The notes beneath the pieces are model-generated. The model was not told where the DNA came from and searched no databases. It saw only the letters and a list, made by a program, of their open reading frames with translations. DNA of 64,000 bases, from assembly GCA_014169315.1 (NCBI GenBank), contig AP022133.1:868001-932000 (forward strand), in the 5' to 3' direction. Of the stretch, positions 24,679 to 33,933 are shown in pieces; position 1 is the stretch's first letter; each line of letters opens with the position of its first letter. The DNA comes from Enterobacter cloacae. GTDB lineage: Bacteria > Pseudomonadota > Gammaproteobacteria > Enterobacterales > Enterobacteriaceae. The translations under genes were made by a program, and so were the position numbers.

Positions 24679-27600
24679 CTATTGCTGAAATTTTTCAATG
24701 GCCTGGTCAAGCTTGTTGAGCGAGCTTTCGATTCGGTTCAAAACGTCGAACAGTTCTGCCGCAGAAACAGCGTCAGGCAATCGTTCTTCCAGCATTTGGG
24801 CAATAGTGATGACTTCATTAATGCCCAGCAATTGAGCAGTGCCGTTGAGGCGATGAATATGATACTTCACTGACGGATAGTCTTCGTCGCGTGCGGCCAC
24901 CCGGGCTGCTTCTAAATCGTGTCGATTTTCCCGCTGTGCATCATGCAGTGCCGCGAGCATAAGCCCCCGATTGCCTTGCGCCAGCACCGCCAGGCGCTTC
25001 TCATCGAACGCCCCTCCATTCGTCTGGCTTACTCCGGCTAACAGGCCAGAGATCTGCGCGAGGGTAATTGGCTTAAACAGACAGTCGGTCATTCCCGCCG
25101 CAAGGCAGCGTTCACGCTCATGCTGCTGCGCTGTAGCGGTCAGACCCCAGATGGGAAGATCGCTATCAAATCTTCTTACTTCACGGGTAAGCGCAATACC
25201 GTCCATCACGGGCATGTTAAGGTCGGTAATCAATAAATCGTAACGGTCCTGCTGAAGATAGCGTAATGCCTCTTCGCCGTTTTTCGCTTCATCCGCAGCA
25301 ATTCCCAGTGAGGCGAGCTGACGTTTTAACAGCAGACGACTGGAAGGGTGATCGTCGGTAATTAATACCCGGAGCGCTTTGCCAATAAACGGAGGCGGTG
25401 AGGGCTCAGTTTCAACGACTTCAGTGAGTGCATCATATGAAATTTGTACTGGCAGGCTCAGCGTCACGCTGGTTCCCTGATTAAGTTCACTTTGCAGATC
25501 TATTGTGCCCCCCATCTGCTTCATCAATGCCTTTGTGATAGCCAATCCCAGCCCTGACCCGCGATGAAATTCCCCCATTTTCCCCTGACTGAAGGGCATA
25601 AAAAGCGACTTTTGTTCTTCGCCGCTGATACCGGGTCCTGTATCGTTTACAGAAATTACCAGTGTGTGATTCAGCTTCTTCGCCGAGACCTGAACGTGTC
25701 CATGATGGGTAAATTTCACCGCATTGCCGATAAGATTCATCAGTACCTGTCCCAACATCTGTGGATCTAGCTGCATAGCTTCTTTTGGATCCAGATGCGA
25801 GTCATAGCGCAGTCCTATCCCTTTCTGCGCGGCAAGCGCGGTAAAAAGTAATACTTTTTCTTTGAGAATCGCATCAACATGCACCCACTTCGGCATCACT
25901 TCCTGCAAACCGGACTCTATCTTCTCCAGATCGAGGATCTCACCAATCAGTTTCAACAGTGAGCGCGAAGCTGTAACGGCATGATCGACCGAGGTTTTAT
26001 CTTCAGGGCTGAGGTTTGTCGTTGAGTTTTGCAGCAGTTCCAGAAATCCCACAATGGCACTTACTGGGGTGCGGATCTCGTGGCTCATATGAGAGAGGAA
26101 GTTTCGTTTCTCTTCATTCGCTTTCTGCGCTTTGTTCTTTTCTATCACCAATAAACGCTGCGACTCTTTTCTTCTACGTACCTGCCGTGCCAGGTAGAGC
26201 ACCCAGAGTAAGGTGCTGACCACCAGCAGCGTAGCGAGGGTCGCGACCAGGTAGAAGGGGCGGTTATACAACTCCCAGGTATCTATTTGGACGTCCGGCA
26301 GACGTACCCATTTACCGACAATCTGTAAAACTTCCTTCTGGGGGATATCGTCCAGGGCCTTATCAAGGATCTGCCTTAATTCAGGCTCTGAGCGGGGAAC
26401 AGCAAAACTGATTGCCGCCGGTTGCACCTCCGGTAACGGGAGCCATGTCAGCCTGTCGGGATAATAATGTTCGCTGAGGTAGCGAGCGGTGAGCTGATTA
26501 GAGATCGCTGCGTCTACTTTCCCCGTTGCAACAAGATTTAATGCCACGCTGGCGTTTTCTACTTCTTGCCAATGGATATCCGGATGACGGGCTTTCATTT
26601 GCATCAGTAGCGGGTGATCTGCGCTTATCGCCACGTGCGCCCCTGCCTTTAGCGCTATCGCCTGAGCATCTTCTTTTCTGACAACGGTGACAAACTGGGT
26701 GGTAATAAAAGGATGAGTGAAGGAGAGGGCGTTTTGGAGGCTCAAATCATAGGTGGCGGCCTGTACAATATGCCAGTTGCCTTTTTTCATCTCCGAAAGC
26801 ATATCTTCATGCGAGTTGACGACAACTGTTTCGTATTGCAGGCCGGTTTGCAGACTAATCAGATTAAGAATATCCCCTACAATACCCCGTACTTCCTGAT
26901 TATTGTCGGCCATAGTGTAAGGTGCAAACCACGGATTAATAATTACCCGCAGCGTTTTGTTTGTTTTTAGCCACTGTTTTTCACGAGGCGTCAGATTGAG
27001 TGGTTCGAGCAAAAAAGAGAGATTGCCTTTGTCGATCATCGACTGCGCAATTTGTCCATGCTGATTTTCATCTATTGCATTGATGGTGCTATTAATGATG
27101 TTCAGCAAGCGCTCTTGTGCCGGTAAGAATAAAAAGTGGCTCATTTTCTGCGGCGAAGGCCAGTATTTAACCGTACTCAATGCCAGGCTGAACTCCTGGG
27201 AAAGCCAGGTGCTGGTGGTCAGCGAATCTCCCATAAACCATCTATTCTGCCCGGTAATAACGGAGTTCAGCGCCTCCTGATAGCTGGCGTAATTGGCTAT
27301 TTCGGCATTCGGAAACGCCTCATGAATGAAATCAGCGCCAGGATAGCCCTCAACAACCGCAATACGAGTACTTTGCGGACTTTGCAAGGGCCCCATAACG
27401 TTAGAGAGCGAGGTCACCAGCACGGGCCAGGAATGCACCAGTGACTCCGAGAGCTGAATACCCTCCTCAGCGAACGGAAACGTATCAAGACCGGTCAACA
27501 CCGTGTCAATCTCACCCGCACGTAGTGCGCGGATCGCATCGGCGCGGTTTTTATAGCTCAGCACGGCGATGCGGACATTTAGCGAGTAATGGATTAGCGT

Positions 27601-27861
27601 CAGATAGTCAGCATTCATTCCCCTGTAGCGCCCGCTGAGCGTGGTTTGCACCAACGGAGCCTGCTCCGGTTGATAGACCCCGACGCGTAGCGCTCTTTTC
27701 TGCAACAGCCAGCGCTTGTCATCCTCGCTCAAGTAAACCGGTACCGGCGTAATGTAACTATATCCCGACAGCTCCAGCTCAATGGGGGAGGCATCCTGAG
27801 CATAAACAGCACGTCCGCTGAAAACCCAGAGGAGCAGAAGTAGTACAAGCCGTAGATCCAT
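24679..27861 (-). CDS. BvgS/EvgS-type hybrid sensor histidine kinase
   Basis: 1060-residue unorthodox kinase of the inner membrane. A signal peptide (ending AVYAQ) is followed by two periplasmic Venus-flytrap SBP_bac_3 domains (about 45-280 and 290-525), then a TM helix (about 530-555). HisKA contains FLSHMSHEIRTP (H near 592), followed by HATPase with NLIGNAVKF, DTGPGIS and GSGLGL. The receiver has LLITDLNMPVMDG (D near 881), and the C-terminal Hpt has YHIHRLNGTAQLLG (H near 1000). No PAS domain lies between TM and HisKA, unlike BvgS and EvgS, which makes it shorter. It starts 2 nt after the response-regulator stop, so both are one operon. It should phosphorelay to that regulator; the ligand is unknown. 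Fimbrial control is inferred from context. Confidence 0.93.
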   Translation of the reverse strand: MDLRLVLLLLLWVFSGRAVYAQDASPIELELSGYSYITPVPVYLSEDDKRWLLQKRALRVGVYQPEQAPLVQTTLSGRYRGMNADYLTLIHYSLNVRIAVLSYKNRADAIRALRAGEIDTVLTGLDTFPFAEEGIQLSESLVHSWPVLVTSLSNVMGPLQSPQSTRIAVVEGYPGADFIHEAFPNAEIANYASYQEALNSVITGQNRWFMGDSLTTSTWLSQEFSLALSTVKYWPSPQKMSHFLFLPAQERLLNIINSTINAIDENQHGQIAQSMIDKGNLSFLLEPLNLTPREKQWLKTNKTLRVIINPWFAPYTMADNNQEVRGIVGDILNLISLQTGLQYETVVVNSHEDMLSEMKKGNWHIVQAATYDLSLQNALSFTHPFITTQFVTVVRKEDAQAIALKAGAHVAISADHPLLMQMKARHPDIHWQEVENASVALNLVATGKVDAAISNQLTARYLSEHYYPDRLTWLPLPEVQPAAISFAVPRSEPELRQILDKALDDIPQKEVLQIVGKWVRLPDVQIDTWELYNRPFYLVATLATLLVVSTLLWVLYLARQVRRRKESQRLLVIEKNKAQKANEEKRNFLSHMSHEIRTPVSAIVGFLELLQNSTTNLSPEDKTSVDHAVTASRSLLKLIGEILDLEKIESGLQEVMPKWVHVDAILKEKVLLFTALAAQKGIGLRYDSHLDPKEAMQLDPQMLGQVLMNLIGNAVKFTHHGHVQVSAKKLNHTLVISVNDTGPGISGEEQKSLFMPFSQGKMGEFHRGSGLGLAITKALMKQMGGTIDLQSELNQGTSVTLSLPVQISYDALTEVVETEPSPPPFIGKALRVLITDDHPSSRLLLKRQLASLGIAADEAKNGEEALRYLQQDRYDLLITDLNMPVMDGIALTREVRRFDSDLPIWGLTATAQQHERERCLAAGMTDCLFKPITLAQISGLLAGVSQTNGGAFDEKRLAVLAQGNRGLMLAALHDAQRENRHDLEAARVAARDEDYPSVKYHIHRLNGTAQLLGINEVITIAQMLEERLPDAVSAAELFDVLNRIESSLNKLDQAIEKFQQ

Positions 27862-27863
27862 CT

Positions 27864-28493
27864 TCAGGTCAGCTTATTCTGATGGGCAAAAGAGAGGAGT
27901 TCGACTAATGATTTACAGCCTAATTTTTCCATTAATCTCGTTTTATAGGTGCTTACCGTTTTACTGCTAATATACATCGCTTCGCCGATCTGTGTATTAT
28001 CAAGGCCGCTCAGCATATAGTTCATTACTTTCATCTCCTGCGCGGAGAGAGATTCAAGACGCTGGTTATCCGTGAGTGCCGCAGACGGTTCTTCCAGGAA
28101 AAAGGGAAAGTAGCTATAACCATTTTGCGCCGCATTAATCGCTGCGAGGATATTTTCCATATCCTGCTTTTTACTAATAAAAGCATTCGCGCCAGCCTGC
28201 GCGCAGCGTTTACTGTAATAGCGGTCGTTTTTTGCTGATACTACGATTAACACACCGGTAAAACGCTGCGCCCTGAGTTTCTCTACCAGCTCAACGCCAT
28301 TTATGCCGGGGATTTCGACATCCACAACGACGATATCCACCGCTGTTTTCGTCAATGCCTTTAGGGCCGCAGCCCCGCTTTCAAACTCTTTGATGATGAC
28401 AATGTGCTGTTTTTCCAACACGCCACGTATGGCCATGCGCGCCAGGGGATGGTCATCCACAATAACGGCGGTAGGAGACAGAGGCTCATTCAT
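27864..28493 (-). CDS. BvgA/EvgA-type response regulator (NarL family)
   Basis: 209 residues. The receiver domain (about 8-125) has VDDHPLARMA, the phosphoacceptor in VVVDVEIPG (near D56) and the SAKND segment. The LuxR/GerE DNA-binding domain (about 145-205) reads LSAQEMKVMNYMLSGLDNTQIGEAMYISSKTVSTYKTRLMEKLG. Partner of the hybrid kinase, which follows with a 2-nt gap. A 13-bp palindrome AGGATGATATCCT at 28535-28547, about 45 bp before the start, may be an autoregulatory site. Confidence 0.93.
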   Translation of the reverse strand: MNEPLSPTAVIVDDHPLARMAIRGVLEKQHIVIIKEFESGAAALKALTKTAVDIVVVDVEIPGINGVELVEKLRAQRFTGVLIVVSAKNDRYYSKRCAQAGANAFISKKQDMENILAAINAAQNGYSYFPFFLEEPSAALTDNQRLESLSAQEMKVMNYMLSGLDNTQIGEAMYISSKTVSTYKTRLMEKLGCKSLVELLSFAHQNKLT

Positions 28494-28534
28494 AGGCTAC
28501 CTGAAAACTGTAAATCGTCGGAGACAACATACTC

Positions 28535-28547
28535 AGGATGATATCCT
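28535..28547. promoter_or_regulatory. Palindrome upstream of the response-regulator gene
   Basis: AGGAT-GAT-ATCCT lies 42-54 bp upstream of the response-regulator start codon. A regulator-binding role is inference only. Confidence 0.3.
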
Positions 28548-28737
28548 AACGATACGGCTGACTGATTTATAAATTAAAAATTTTTGTACCAGCTCACGTT
28601 GTGGTGGTCAACTAAAACCGGCCACCAGTTGAGGTTATTCCTGTATCGATTTTCTTGTAACCATCCCTGTAAACCGAACCATTCACTTTTAGAGATCTTC
28701 CGACATATTGATTATGTTCCCCGAGGAGATCGCCCCG

Positions 28738-28854
28738 CGTAAAACCCGTTTTACTGAACACCAGAGCATTGCCGTTCTGACGTTCGTCAAAGCCGGGTGT
28801 ACCGTTAAATATGTCTTTCGGTGTGTAACCCGGCTCCGCTGGTGACGCCTGAGG
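28738..28854 (+). pseudogene. IS3-family OrfA remnant
   Basis: The frame reads RKTRFTEHQSIAVL...VKAGCTVK and then degenerates to a stop at 28852-28854. RKxRFTEHQIIAVLKxVEAGRTVKDV is the N-terminus of many IS3-family OrfA proteins. Only about 30 codons survive; no OrfB and no clear terminal repeats were found nearby. Confidence 0.65.
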
Positions 28855-29319
28855 TACTTAACCCGGCGGGTCGATAGACGTTATGCATGAAACCGCTGTC
28901 CTGTGGCACGTGAGGCCCCATGAGTCACTGAATAACCAGGTGCCGGAAGAGTATAGGTTGATGGCTGAAACACCAGATATCTCAAAAAGTGCATGGAACT
29001 AAAACCAGTGTCCTTACATCCTGATTCACCTGCAATTAGCGCAAAATATCATAAGATACTGGAGAGATTATGCAGATATGGTTATATGGATAAAGACCTA
29101 TTTGGACACGGTAAAAAGAGAGGCAAGTGTGTAGTTTATATAAAAATTTCATGGCGAAATTAAATAGAAGAATGTAATCACCATTAGTGAAATTAAAAAG
29201 CATTTTGGCAATAAATGCTCTCAATCTAATAATAGGTTGATTGATTTTAATTGGCTTTTTAAGATAGTTTGTCCACGATTTCTTGATATACTTAAGCGCG
29301 AAGTATTCTTCTGAATTTG

Positions 29320-29345
29320 GCCTGCTTAATTGCAGGCTTTTTTTT
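29320..29345 (+). terminator. Strong rho-independent terminator without an obvious gene
   Basis: GCCTGC-TTAATT-GCAGGC followed by eight T. No coding gene on the plus strand ends here, so the transcript it ends may be a small RNA from the AT-rich stretch upstream, although no convincing promoter was located. Confidence 0.65.
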
Positions 29346-29540
29346 AATTATAGAAAATTCAGTATCAAGAACATCGGTTTGCTAACCACATTTACTCAGT
29401 GGCTGTGACGTTCTTTCGCGGAGGGAGTCAGCATGCAATTCAACCACCTCTTGATGCTATGAGAGGTAGTGCATGGGGCAGGGTGGTTGCGTTAACAACC
29501 TTGCACTTCAGGACATGTACTCAGACATATATCAGCAATA

Positions 29541-29567
29541 AATGCCTTTGATATCAAAGGCATTTTT
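29541..29567. terminator. Terminator downstream of the TetR gene
   Basis: Perfect palindrome AATGCCTTTGATATCAAAGGCATT with TTTTT on the plus-strand side, directly adjacent to the TetR stop codon. It probably works in both directions. Confidence 0.65.
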
Positions 29568-29568
29568 A

Positions 29569-30195
29569 CTAATCTGATTTAACCAACTGTACTTCCGTTG
29601 ATTCAAGGTAGAGTGCCAGAGTATGCAGTATTTTGGGAATGAACTCGTAAGGAAGTTTATTATCCCGCTGGAAAGCCTGCTGCAGAGTACCTATAGCGAG
29701 GGAATGAAGGAAGTTCGCTTCTCGTATAATTTCTGGTTTCGTAACGTTCTTGATCCTGCACTCTAATATATGGATCAGGAATGCAAGAAACTTCGACTGT
29801 GTAAAATCCGGATTTATTCTCAGAAGAAGTGGTAAATAGGCCTTGTTCTCAATAAGGAAGTTGGCATAGGGCTGAAAAATAGTATTAATAAGATCGCCTG
29901 CAGGCAAAGAGCACCAGTCCTGCTCCACATGTTTGTTTTTTATCGCGTCCAGCATCTCGGAAAGTTTGTTATCAAAACTGAGCTTCAGTGATGCCTTAAC
30001 GGACTCAATATCGGGGAAAAAATGATAAAGCGAACCCGGCGCTGTACCTGAACGCTTTGCAAGCTCCTGAATAGTGAGCTTTTCAATGGAGATGTCACTG
30101 ATAATCTCAGCGGCTGCATCCAGGATTTTTTGAACCCTGAGGTGCCCCCTTCGTTGCATGGGGGGTCGTAAGCGGTTGGTATCTGAAATTGCCAT
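29569..30195 (-). CDS. TetR-family repressor, divergent from the efflux operon
   Basis: 208 residues from the ATG at 30195 (MAISDTNRLRPP). The frame is open to 30345 but would overlap the operator region and the divergent gene. The TetR helix-turn-helix is at about 22-65 (ILDAAAEIISDISIEKLTIQELAKRSGTAPGSLYHFF). The C-terminal ligand domain is not assignable to a known compound. It is divergent from the YtcA-MdtN-MdtO genes, with a 32-bp inverted repeat in between, so it very likely represses the efflux operon and itself. Confidence 0.87.
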   Translation of the reverse strand: MAISDTNRLRPPMQRRGHLRVQKILDAAAEIISDISIEKLTIQELAKRSGTAPGSLYHFFPDIESVKASLKLSFDNKLSEMLDAIKNKHVEQDWCSLPAGDLINTIFQPYANFLIENKAYLPLLLRINPDFTQSKFLAFLIHILECRIKNVTKPEIIREANFLHSLAIGTLQQAFQRDNKLPYEFIPKILHTLALYLESTEVQLVKSD

Positions 30196-30269
30196 AATGC
30201 GTCCCGGAAGAAGGTGACCTGTTGGTTGTCTATTTTGCACGATCTTGAGATTTGGTGCTGTATAAGATA

Positions 30270-30301
30270 AGCTAAACTTGAATAAAGATTCAAATTTAGC
30301 T
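30270..30301. promoter_or_regulatory. Putative TetR operator
   Basis: Inverted repeat with arms AGCTAAACTTGAAT and ATTCAAATTTAGCT, a 4-nt centre (AAAG) and one mismatch. It lies between the divergent TetR gene and the YtcA-like gene, the expected place for a TetR-type operator. Confidence 0.65.
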
Positions 30302-30327
30302 ACTTTCACATTAAATTTCATGAACAT

Positions 30328-30621
30328 ATGAAAATGTACAAACATCCAGGCAAGCCATCATCATTCCATCTTCTGACGGTGCTGTTTATTGCCGTGAGCT
30401 CCCTGACTGGGTGTTCTCCCGCACCTTCTGTTGTCTTTTTCGGCGCATCCTTCCCTGACTGGCTTCTGTGTACGGGCATCGGTGTTACAGGAATGACGCT
30501 CTTACACCTACTTTCCAGTAACTTGCACAAAACGGGCTGGTTATCCCCGGCAGTCGTTGTGTATCCCTGCGTTACAGCATTGATTTCTATGCTGGCATGG
30601 CTGATTTTCTTCCCGTCTTAA
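30328..30621 (+). CDS. YtcA-like small lipoprotein
   Basis: 97 residues. The N-terminal signal with lipobox SLTGC suggests a lipoprotein, followed by two hydrophobic segments (about 50-65 and 75-95). It resembles YtcA, the small protein encoded ahead of mdtN in E. coli. First gene of a three-gene operon (10 bp to the next gene), directly downstream of the putative TetR operator. Its molecular role is not known. Confidence 0.75.
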   Translation: MKMYKHPGKPSSFHLLTVLFIAVSSLTGCSPAPSVVFFGASFPDWLLCTGIGVTGMTLLHLLSSNLHKTGWLSPAVVVYPCVTALISMLAWLIFFPS

Positions 30622-30630
30622 GGTGCCGAA

Positions 30631-31650
30631 ATGACCGTAAAAAGAAAAATTTATGCGCTCAGTTTATTACTGGTGACGCTGATGGTTTTGGTGCTTGTCT
30701 TGTTCAGAATTGATGCCGCACCGCGTACTGATGATGCTTATGTCTATGCTGACACCATCAACGTCGTTCCTGAGGTGAGTGGCAGAATTATTGAATTGCC
30801 AGTCAAAGATAACCAGCTCGTGAAGAAAGGGGAGCTGCTTTACCGCATTGATCCGCGTCCATTCCAGAATTCACTGGATGCCAGTCAGGCCCGCCTGATC
30901 ACCCTGAATGAGCAGATCAAGTTATCAGAACGCTCCGTCAGTGCGCAGCAGTACAACGCCGATGCCGTCGCTGCCCAGGTAGAGAGTGCCCGTAGTCAGT
31001 ATCAGCAGGCGCAGGATACATATAACCGTAAGCTGGCGCTGATGGGTAAAAACTATGTGTCTAAAGAAGAGCTGGAGCAGGCCAGAACAGCGAGAAACAG
31101 TGCTGAAGCTAATTATAACTCGACCAGACTTCAGGCCCGACAGGCCAGTGCCGCTGTCAGCGGTGTGGATGCGCTTGTGGCGCAGCGGGATGAAGTCAGG
31201 GCACAAATTGCCGAAGCTAAGCTGAATCTTGAATACAGTGAAGTTCGTGCCCCATTCGATGGACGAGTCACGGCACTGAAGACCACTGCGGGTCAATATG
31301 CATCCCCGGCGCAACCCGTCATGACGCTCATTGATACAAGGCAGTGGTATGTCATTGCCAACTTCCGGGAAACCGATCTGAAAGGTATTACTGAAGGAAC
31401 AACGGCAACGGTATTTATCATGGCGGATACCAGCAAAGCTTTTTCTGGCACCGTAGAGTCAATGAGCTATGGCGTTGCTCCGGGTGACAGTGCCACCGTC
31501 GGAGGCCTGCAGTTAGTCGAAAAGACCATTAACTGGGTTCATGTTTCCCAGCGTTTCCCGGTAAAAATAAAAATGTCTGAAACCGATAAAGGACTCTTCC
31601 GTATTGGTGCTTCAGCTGTTGTAACGTTGCACCGCGGCAACAAGGTTTAA
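30631..31650 (+). CDS. HlyD/EmrA-type membrane fusion protein (MdtN-like)
   Basis: 339-residue periplasmic adaptor. One N-terminal TM helix (ALSLLLVTLMVLVLVLF) precedes the biotinyl-lipoyl half motif (DDAYVYADTINVVPEVSGRI), a helical hairpin (about 85-190, rich in Ala/Gln), and the second lipoyl half plus beta-barrel (VRAPFDGRVTALKTTAGQYA, then IANFRETDLKGI). It pairs with the downstream FUSC protein to form a tripartite efflux system; in E. coli MdtNOP is linked to aromatic and dye resistance. Operon spacing is 10-12 bp on both sides. Confidence 0.9.
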   Translation: MTVKRKIYALSLLLVTLMVLVLVLFRIDAAPRTDDAYVYADTINVVPEVSGRIIELPVKDNQLVKKGELLYRIDPRPFQNSLDASQARLITLNEQIKLSERSVSAQQYNADAVAAQVESARSQYQQAQDTYNRKLALMGKNYVSKEELEQARTARNSAEANYNSTRLQARQASAAVSGVDALVAQRDEVRAQIAEAKLNLEYSEVRAPFDGRVTALKTTAGQYASPAQPVMTLIDTRQWYVIANFRETDLKGITEGTTATVFIMADTSKAFSGTVESMSYGVAPGDSATVGGLQLVEKTINWVHVSQRFPVKIKMSETDKGLFRIGASAVVTLHRGNKV

Positions 31651-31662
31651 CGGGGTCAGGCT

Positions 31663-33642
31663 ATGGGTACCACGTCTCCTGCTATGAGTGATTTGTGGAT
31701 TTCTATGCGTCCATATCCCGGGCGTCTGAACCATGTCTTACGTGCTATGGTGGCCTGTACGATTGTGGTGATCATGTCTCAAAGCCTGCAGGTACCGCTG
31801 CTGGCTTTGTCATTAATTACTGTTTTTTTTGTCACCCAGACGAACATTGTTGTGACCAGACTGACGGGGATACTGTTTATCGTCGGGTCCACTTTCTCTA
31901 TTCTTCTGTCATTAATGGTTCTGAAAGTGACATGGAATACTCCGTTTTTGCGGATCCTAATCTCCTTCACGCTTTTTTTTGTCAGCGTGTTTTTGATGCG
32001 GACGACAAAAATCGGTGTGGTATTTTTTGTGGTTGCTATTGTCGCAATATACACGCAAAGCCTTGTGGATATTTCACCTGATGCAGAAACTCTGGTCAGA
32101 GGGATCCTTTGGGTATGGGTGGCCGTTAACTACCCCATTGCCGTGACATTAATTGTCAATTCTCTCCTGATGCCAGTGGAGCCGGAGATCCAGCTAAAAC
32201 GGGCCATTGGAAAACAACTGTCGGATATGGCTTCTCTGCTTTCAGCTGATGCCACGTTACTGCGAAGACAAAATACCTTAAGCCAGGCAGGACGCGATAT
32301 TCAGACGCTGTACCGGCTTTTGCGTTACAAAACGATGCGGGACAAACATGCTGCACAAAAAGGGGGGCATTATCTTACTGCGATCGCAATTGTTTCTGAA
32401 CTGCGTACGGCGTCGTGCCATCTTCCCGCTAGCTTTGAAGGGGAGGATGTATTAAAGGATGCAGAAACACTCCGTAATGCACTAAAGCCGTTAGAATTAA
32501 TGCTAATTAATGGGGAGCCTGACTGGCAAACGAAACCTCCGGTATTGCATTCCGCAGAACCGGCCTTTATCGCGATAGCGGGCATTATCAGCTCTTATAA
32601 CAAAAAAGTGGCGGCAGCGGAAAATAAGGCAAATACCCAGGTACCATCGCCAGCTACACACGCGGGTTTTCTGGTAAAGGATGCCTTCAGCAACGAACAT
32701 TATGTGTTTTTTTCACTTAAAACACTGCTGAGTGCGGCAGTTTGTTATTTGTTCTATACCGCAACGGACTGGTCAGGTATTCATACCATTATGCTCAGTT
32801 GTCTCATTGTTGCGCAGCCAGGTCTGGGGAATACGCAGCGGAAAATCATCCTTCGTCTGGTCGGGGCTGCAGTTGGCAGTGTGTTTGCGCTGGTGACTAT
32901 TGTCTATCTTACTCCACGGATCGATACGCTGTTTGGCTTGCTCTGTATTGTGCTTCCCGTCATCGCATTGTCTTCGTGGATCTCTGCTGGCCCGGAGAAT
33001 GTAAGTTATGCAGGGGTGCAAATCATGTTCACCTTCGCTCTTGCGACGCTTGAGACGTTTGGTCCGGTCACAGGGCTGACAGAAGTAAGGGACAGGATCG
33101 TCGGTATTATCCTGGGGATTATCGTTGCAGGTCTTATCCATACCCTGATAAGACCGGAACGAGAGGGCGGTGTAATGCTGCAGAATCTTGGTGCATTATT
33201 TGATGAAGCCCGGAGCTGGCTTCACAGTGCAACTCGCCATAATGAAACACGTCAGAAGGTCGCGACCGGTCTCGTGGAATGTGAAGATATCGCGGCCAGA
33301 GTTGCCATTGAACCCACCTGGTTTAGCGCTGAAGGATCGCATGATCAGTTGCATCAACACTCTCTGTCGATTTTGAACGCCATAAAAAATGTGCTTTTTT
33401 ATATCGATCGCGTTTCGTTTGAAAAAGAACATCTGAAAAACCAGGAACCCGCCAATGAATTTATTTTGGGGATTCAGGGTAATATGGACAAGATTTCCAG
33501 TGTGTTAAATGGCAGGACTGTAAGCGATGGCGATGTTTATTATCCTGTTCCCGATAGCGTATTGCCGGACTCGTTCAGGGATGCCGCTAAGGGGTTAGAG
33601 GAGAGCCAGCGACATTTCTTTAACCTCACCTCAACGTTATAA
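31663..33642 (+). CDS. FUSC-family inner-membrane efflux protein (MdtO/AaeB-like)
   Basis: 659 residues with two membrane blocks: about residues 25-165 and about 350-500, each with several hydrophobic helices. Cytoplasmic regions lie between and after them. Aromatic-acid exporter family pattern, close in length to MdtO (about 683). It completes YtcA-MdtN-MdtO order, but no MdtP-type outer-membrane factor follows; the next gene is an acyl-CoA ligase 290 bp away. The pump must borrow an outer-membrane channel such as TolC or one encoded elsewhere. Confidence 0.88.
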   Translation: MGTTSPAMSDLWISMRPYPGRLNHVLRAMVACTIVVIMSQSLQVPLLALSLITVFFVTQTNIVVTRLTGILFIVGSTFSILLSLMVLKVTWNTPFLRILISFTLFFVSVFLMRTTKIGVVFFVVAIVAIYTQSLVDISPDAETLVRGILWVWVAVNYPIAVTLIVNSLLMPVEPEIQLKRAIGKQLSDMASLLSADATLLRRQNTLSQAGRDIQTLYRLLRYKTMRDKHAAQKGGHYLTAIAIVSELRTASCHLPASFEGEDVLKDAETLRNALKPLELMLINGEPDWQTKPPVLHSAEPAFIAIAGIISSYNKKVAAAENKANTQVPSPATHAGFLVKDAFSNEHYVFFSLKTLLSAAVCYLFYTATDWSGIHTIMLSCLIVAQPGLGNTQRKIILRLVGAAVGSVFALVTIVYLTPRIDTLFGLLCIVLPVIALSSWISAGPENVSYAGVQIMFTFALATLETFGPVTGLTEVRDRIVGIILGIIVAGLIHTLIRPEREGGVMLQNLGALFDEARSWLHSATRHNETRQKVATGLVECEDIAARVAIEPTWFSAEGSHDQLHQHSLSILNAIKNVLFYIDRVSFEKEHLKNQEPANEFILGIQGNMDKISSVLNGRTVSDGDVYYPVPDSVLPDSFRDAAKGLEESQRHFFNLTSTL

Positions 33643-33888
33643 TTTGTCTTGTACTTAAGCCTCTGGTTGGGCTTAATTCGATGTTCTTGTTTTTATAATT
33701 TTGTTAAAAAATAAAAAGTTATTTTCAAATTTATTTGGAGTGTTGGGGTATTGTGTTTTTGAGTTATTTGATCATGGGGTTGTGACTATGAAATATAGTG
33801 GAAGCATGAAGTAACGTCGTGAAATTAAAATAAGTGAGGAAACTCCCACTTATAAAAAAACACCACTCCAGCTCTTGATTAAACATCT

Positions 33889-33905
33889 CTAATGTTAAAG
33901 ATTAG
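33889..33905. promoter_or_regulatory. Inverted repeat before the acyl-CoA ligase gene
   Basis: CTAAT-GTTAAAG-ATTAG lies 29 bp upstream of the ligase start, in an AT-rich leader. As the operon encodes a MarR-type protein, this may be its operator. Short arms make this weak. Confidence 0.35.
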
Positions 33906-33933
33906 TTAAAGACAATGACCGGGAGGCAATGCG

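Larger units (their letters stand above)
28548..29568. other. Gene-poor accessory stretch
   Basis: About 1 kb between the two-component genes and the TetR gene. It holds an IS3-family OrfA remnant, two hairpin terminators and a possible structured RNA (about 29441-29500), but no intact gene that I can support. Its AT-rich middle (29000-29280) shows nothing recognisable. Confidence 0.6.

Noticed and set aside
28602..28634. GGTGGTCAACTAAAACCGGCCACC-like sequence as a possible IS end
   Set aside because: It resembles a terminal inverted repeat, but no matching second end or target duplication was found.
29036..29224. 62-codon minus-strand ORF in the gene-poor region
   Set aside because: AT-rich, no ribosome site, no recognisable pattern.
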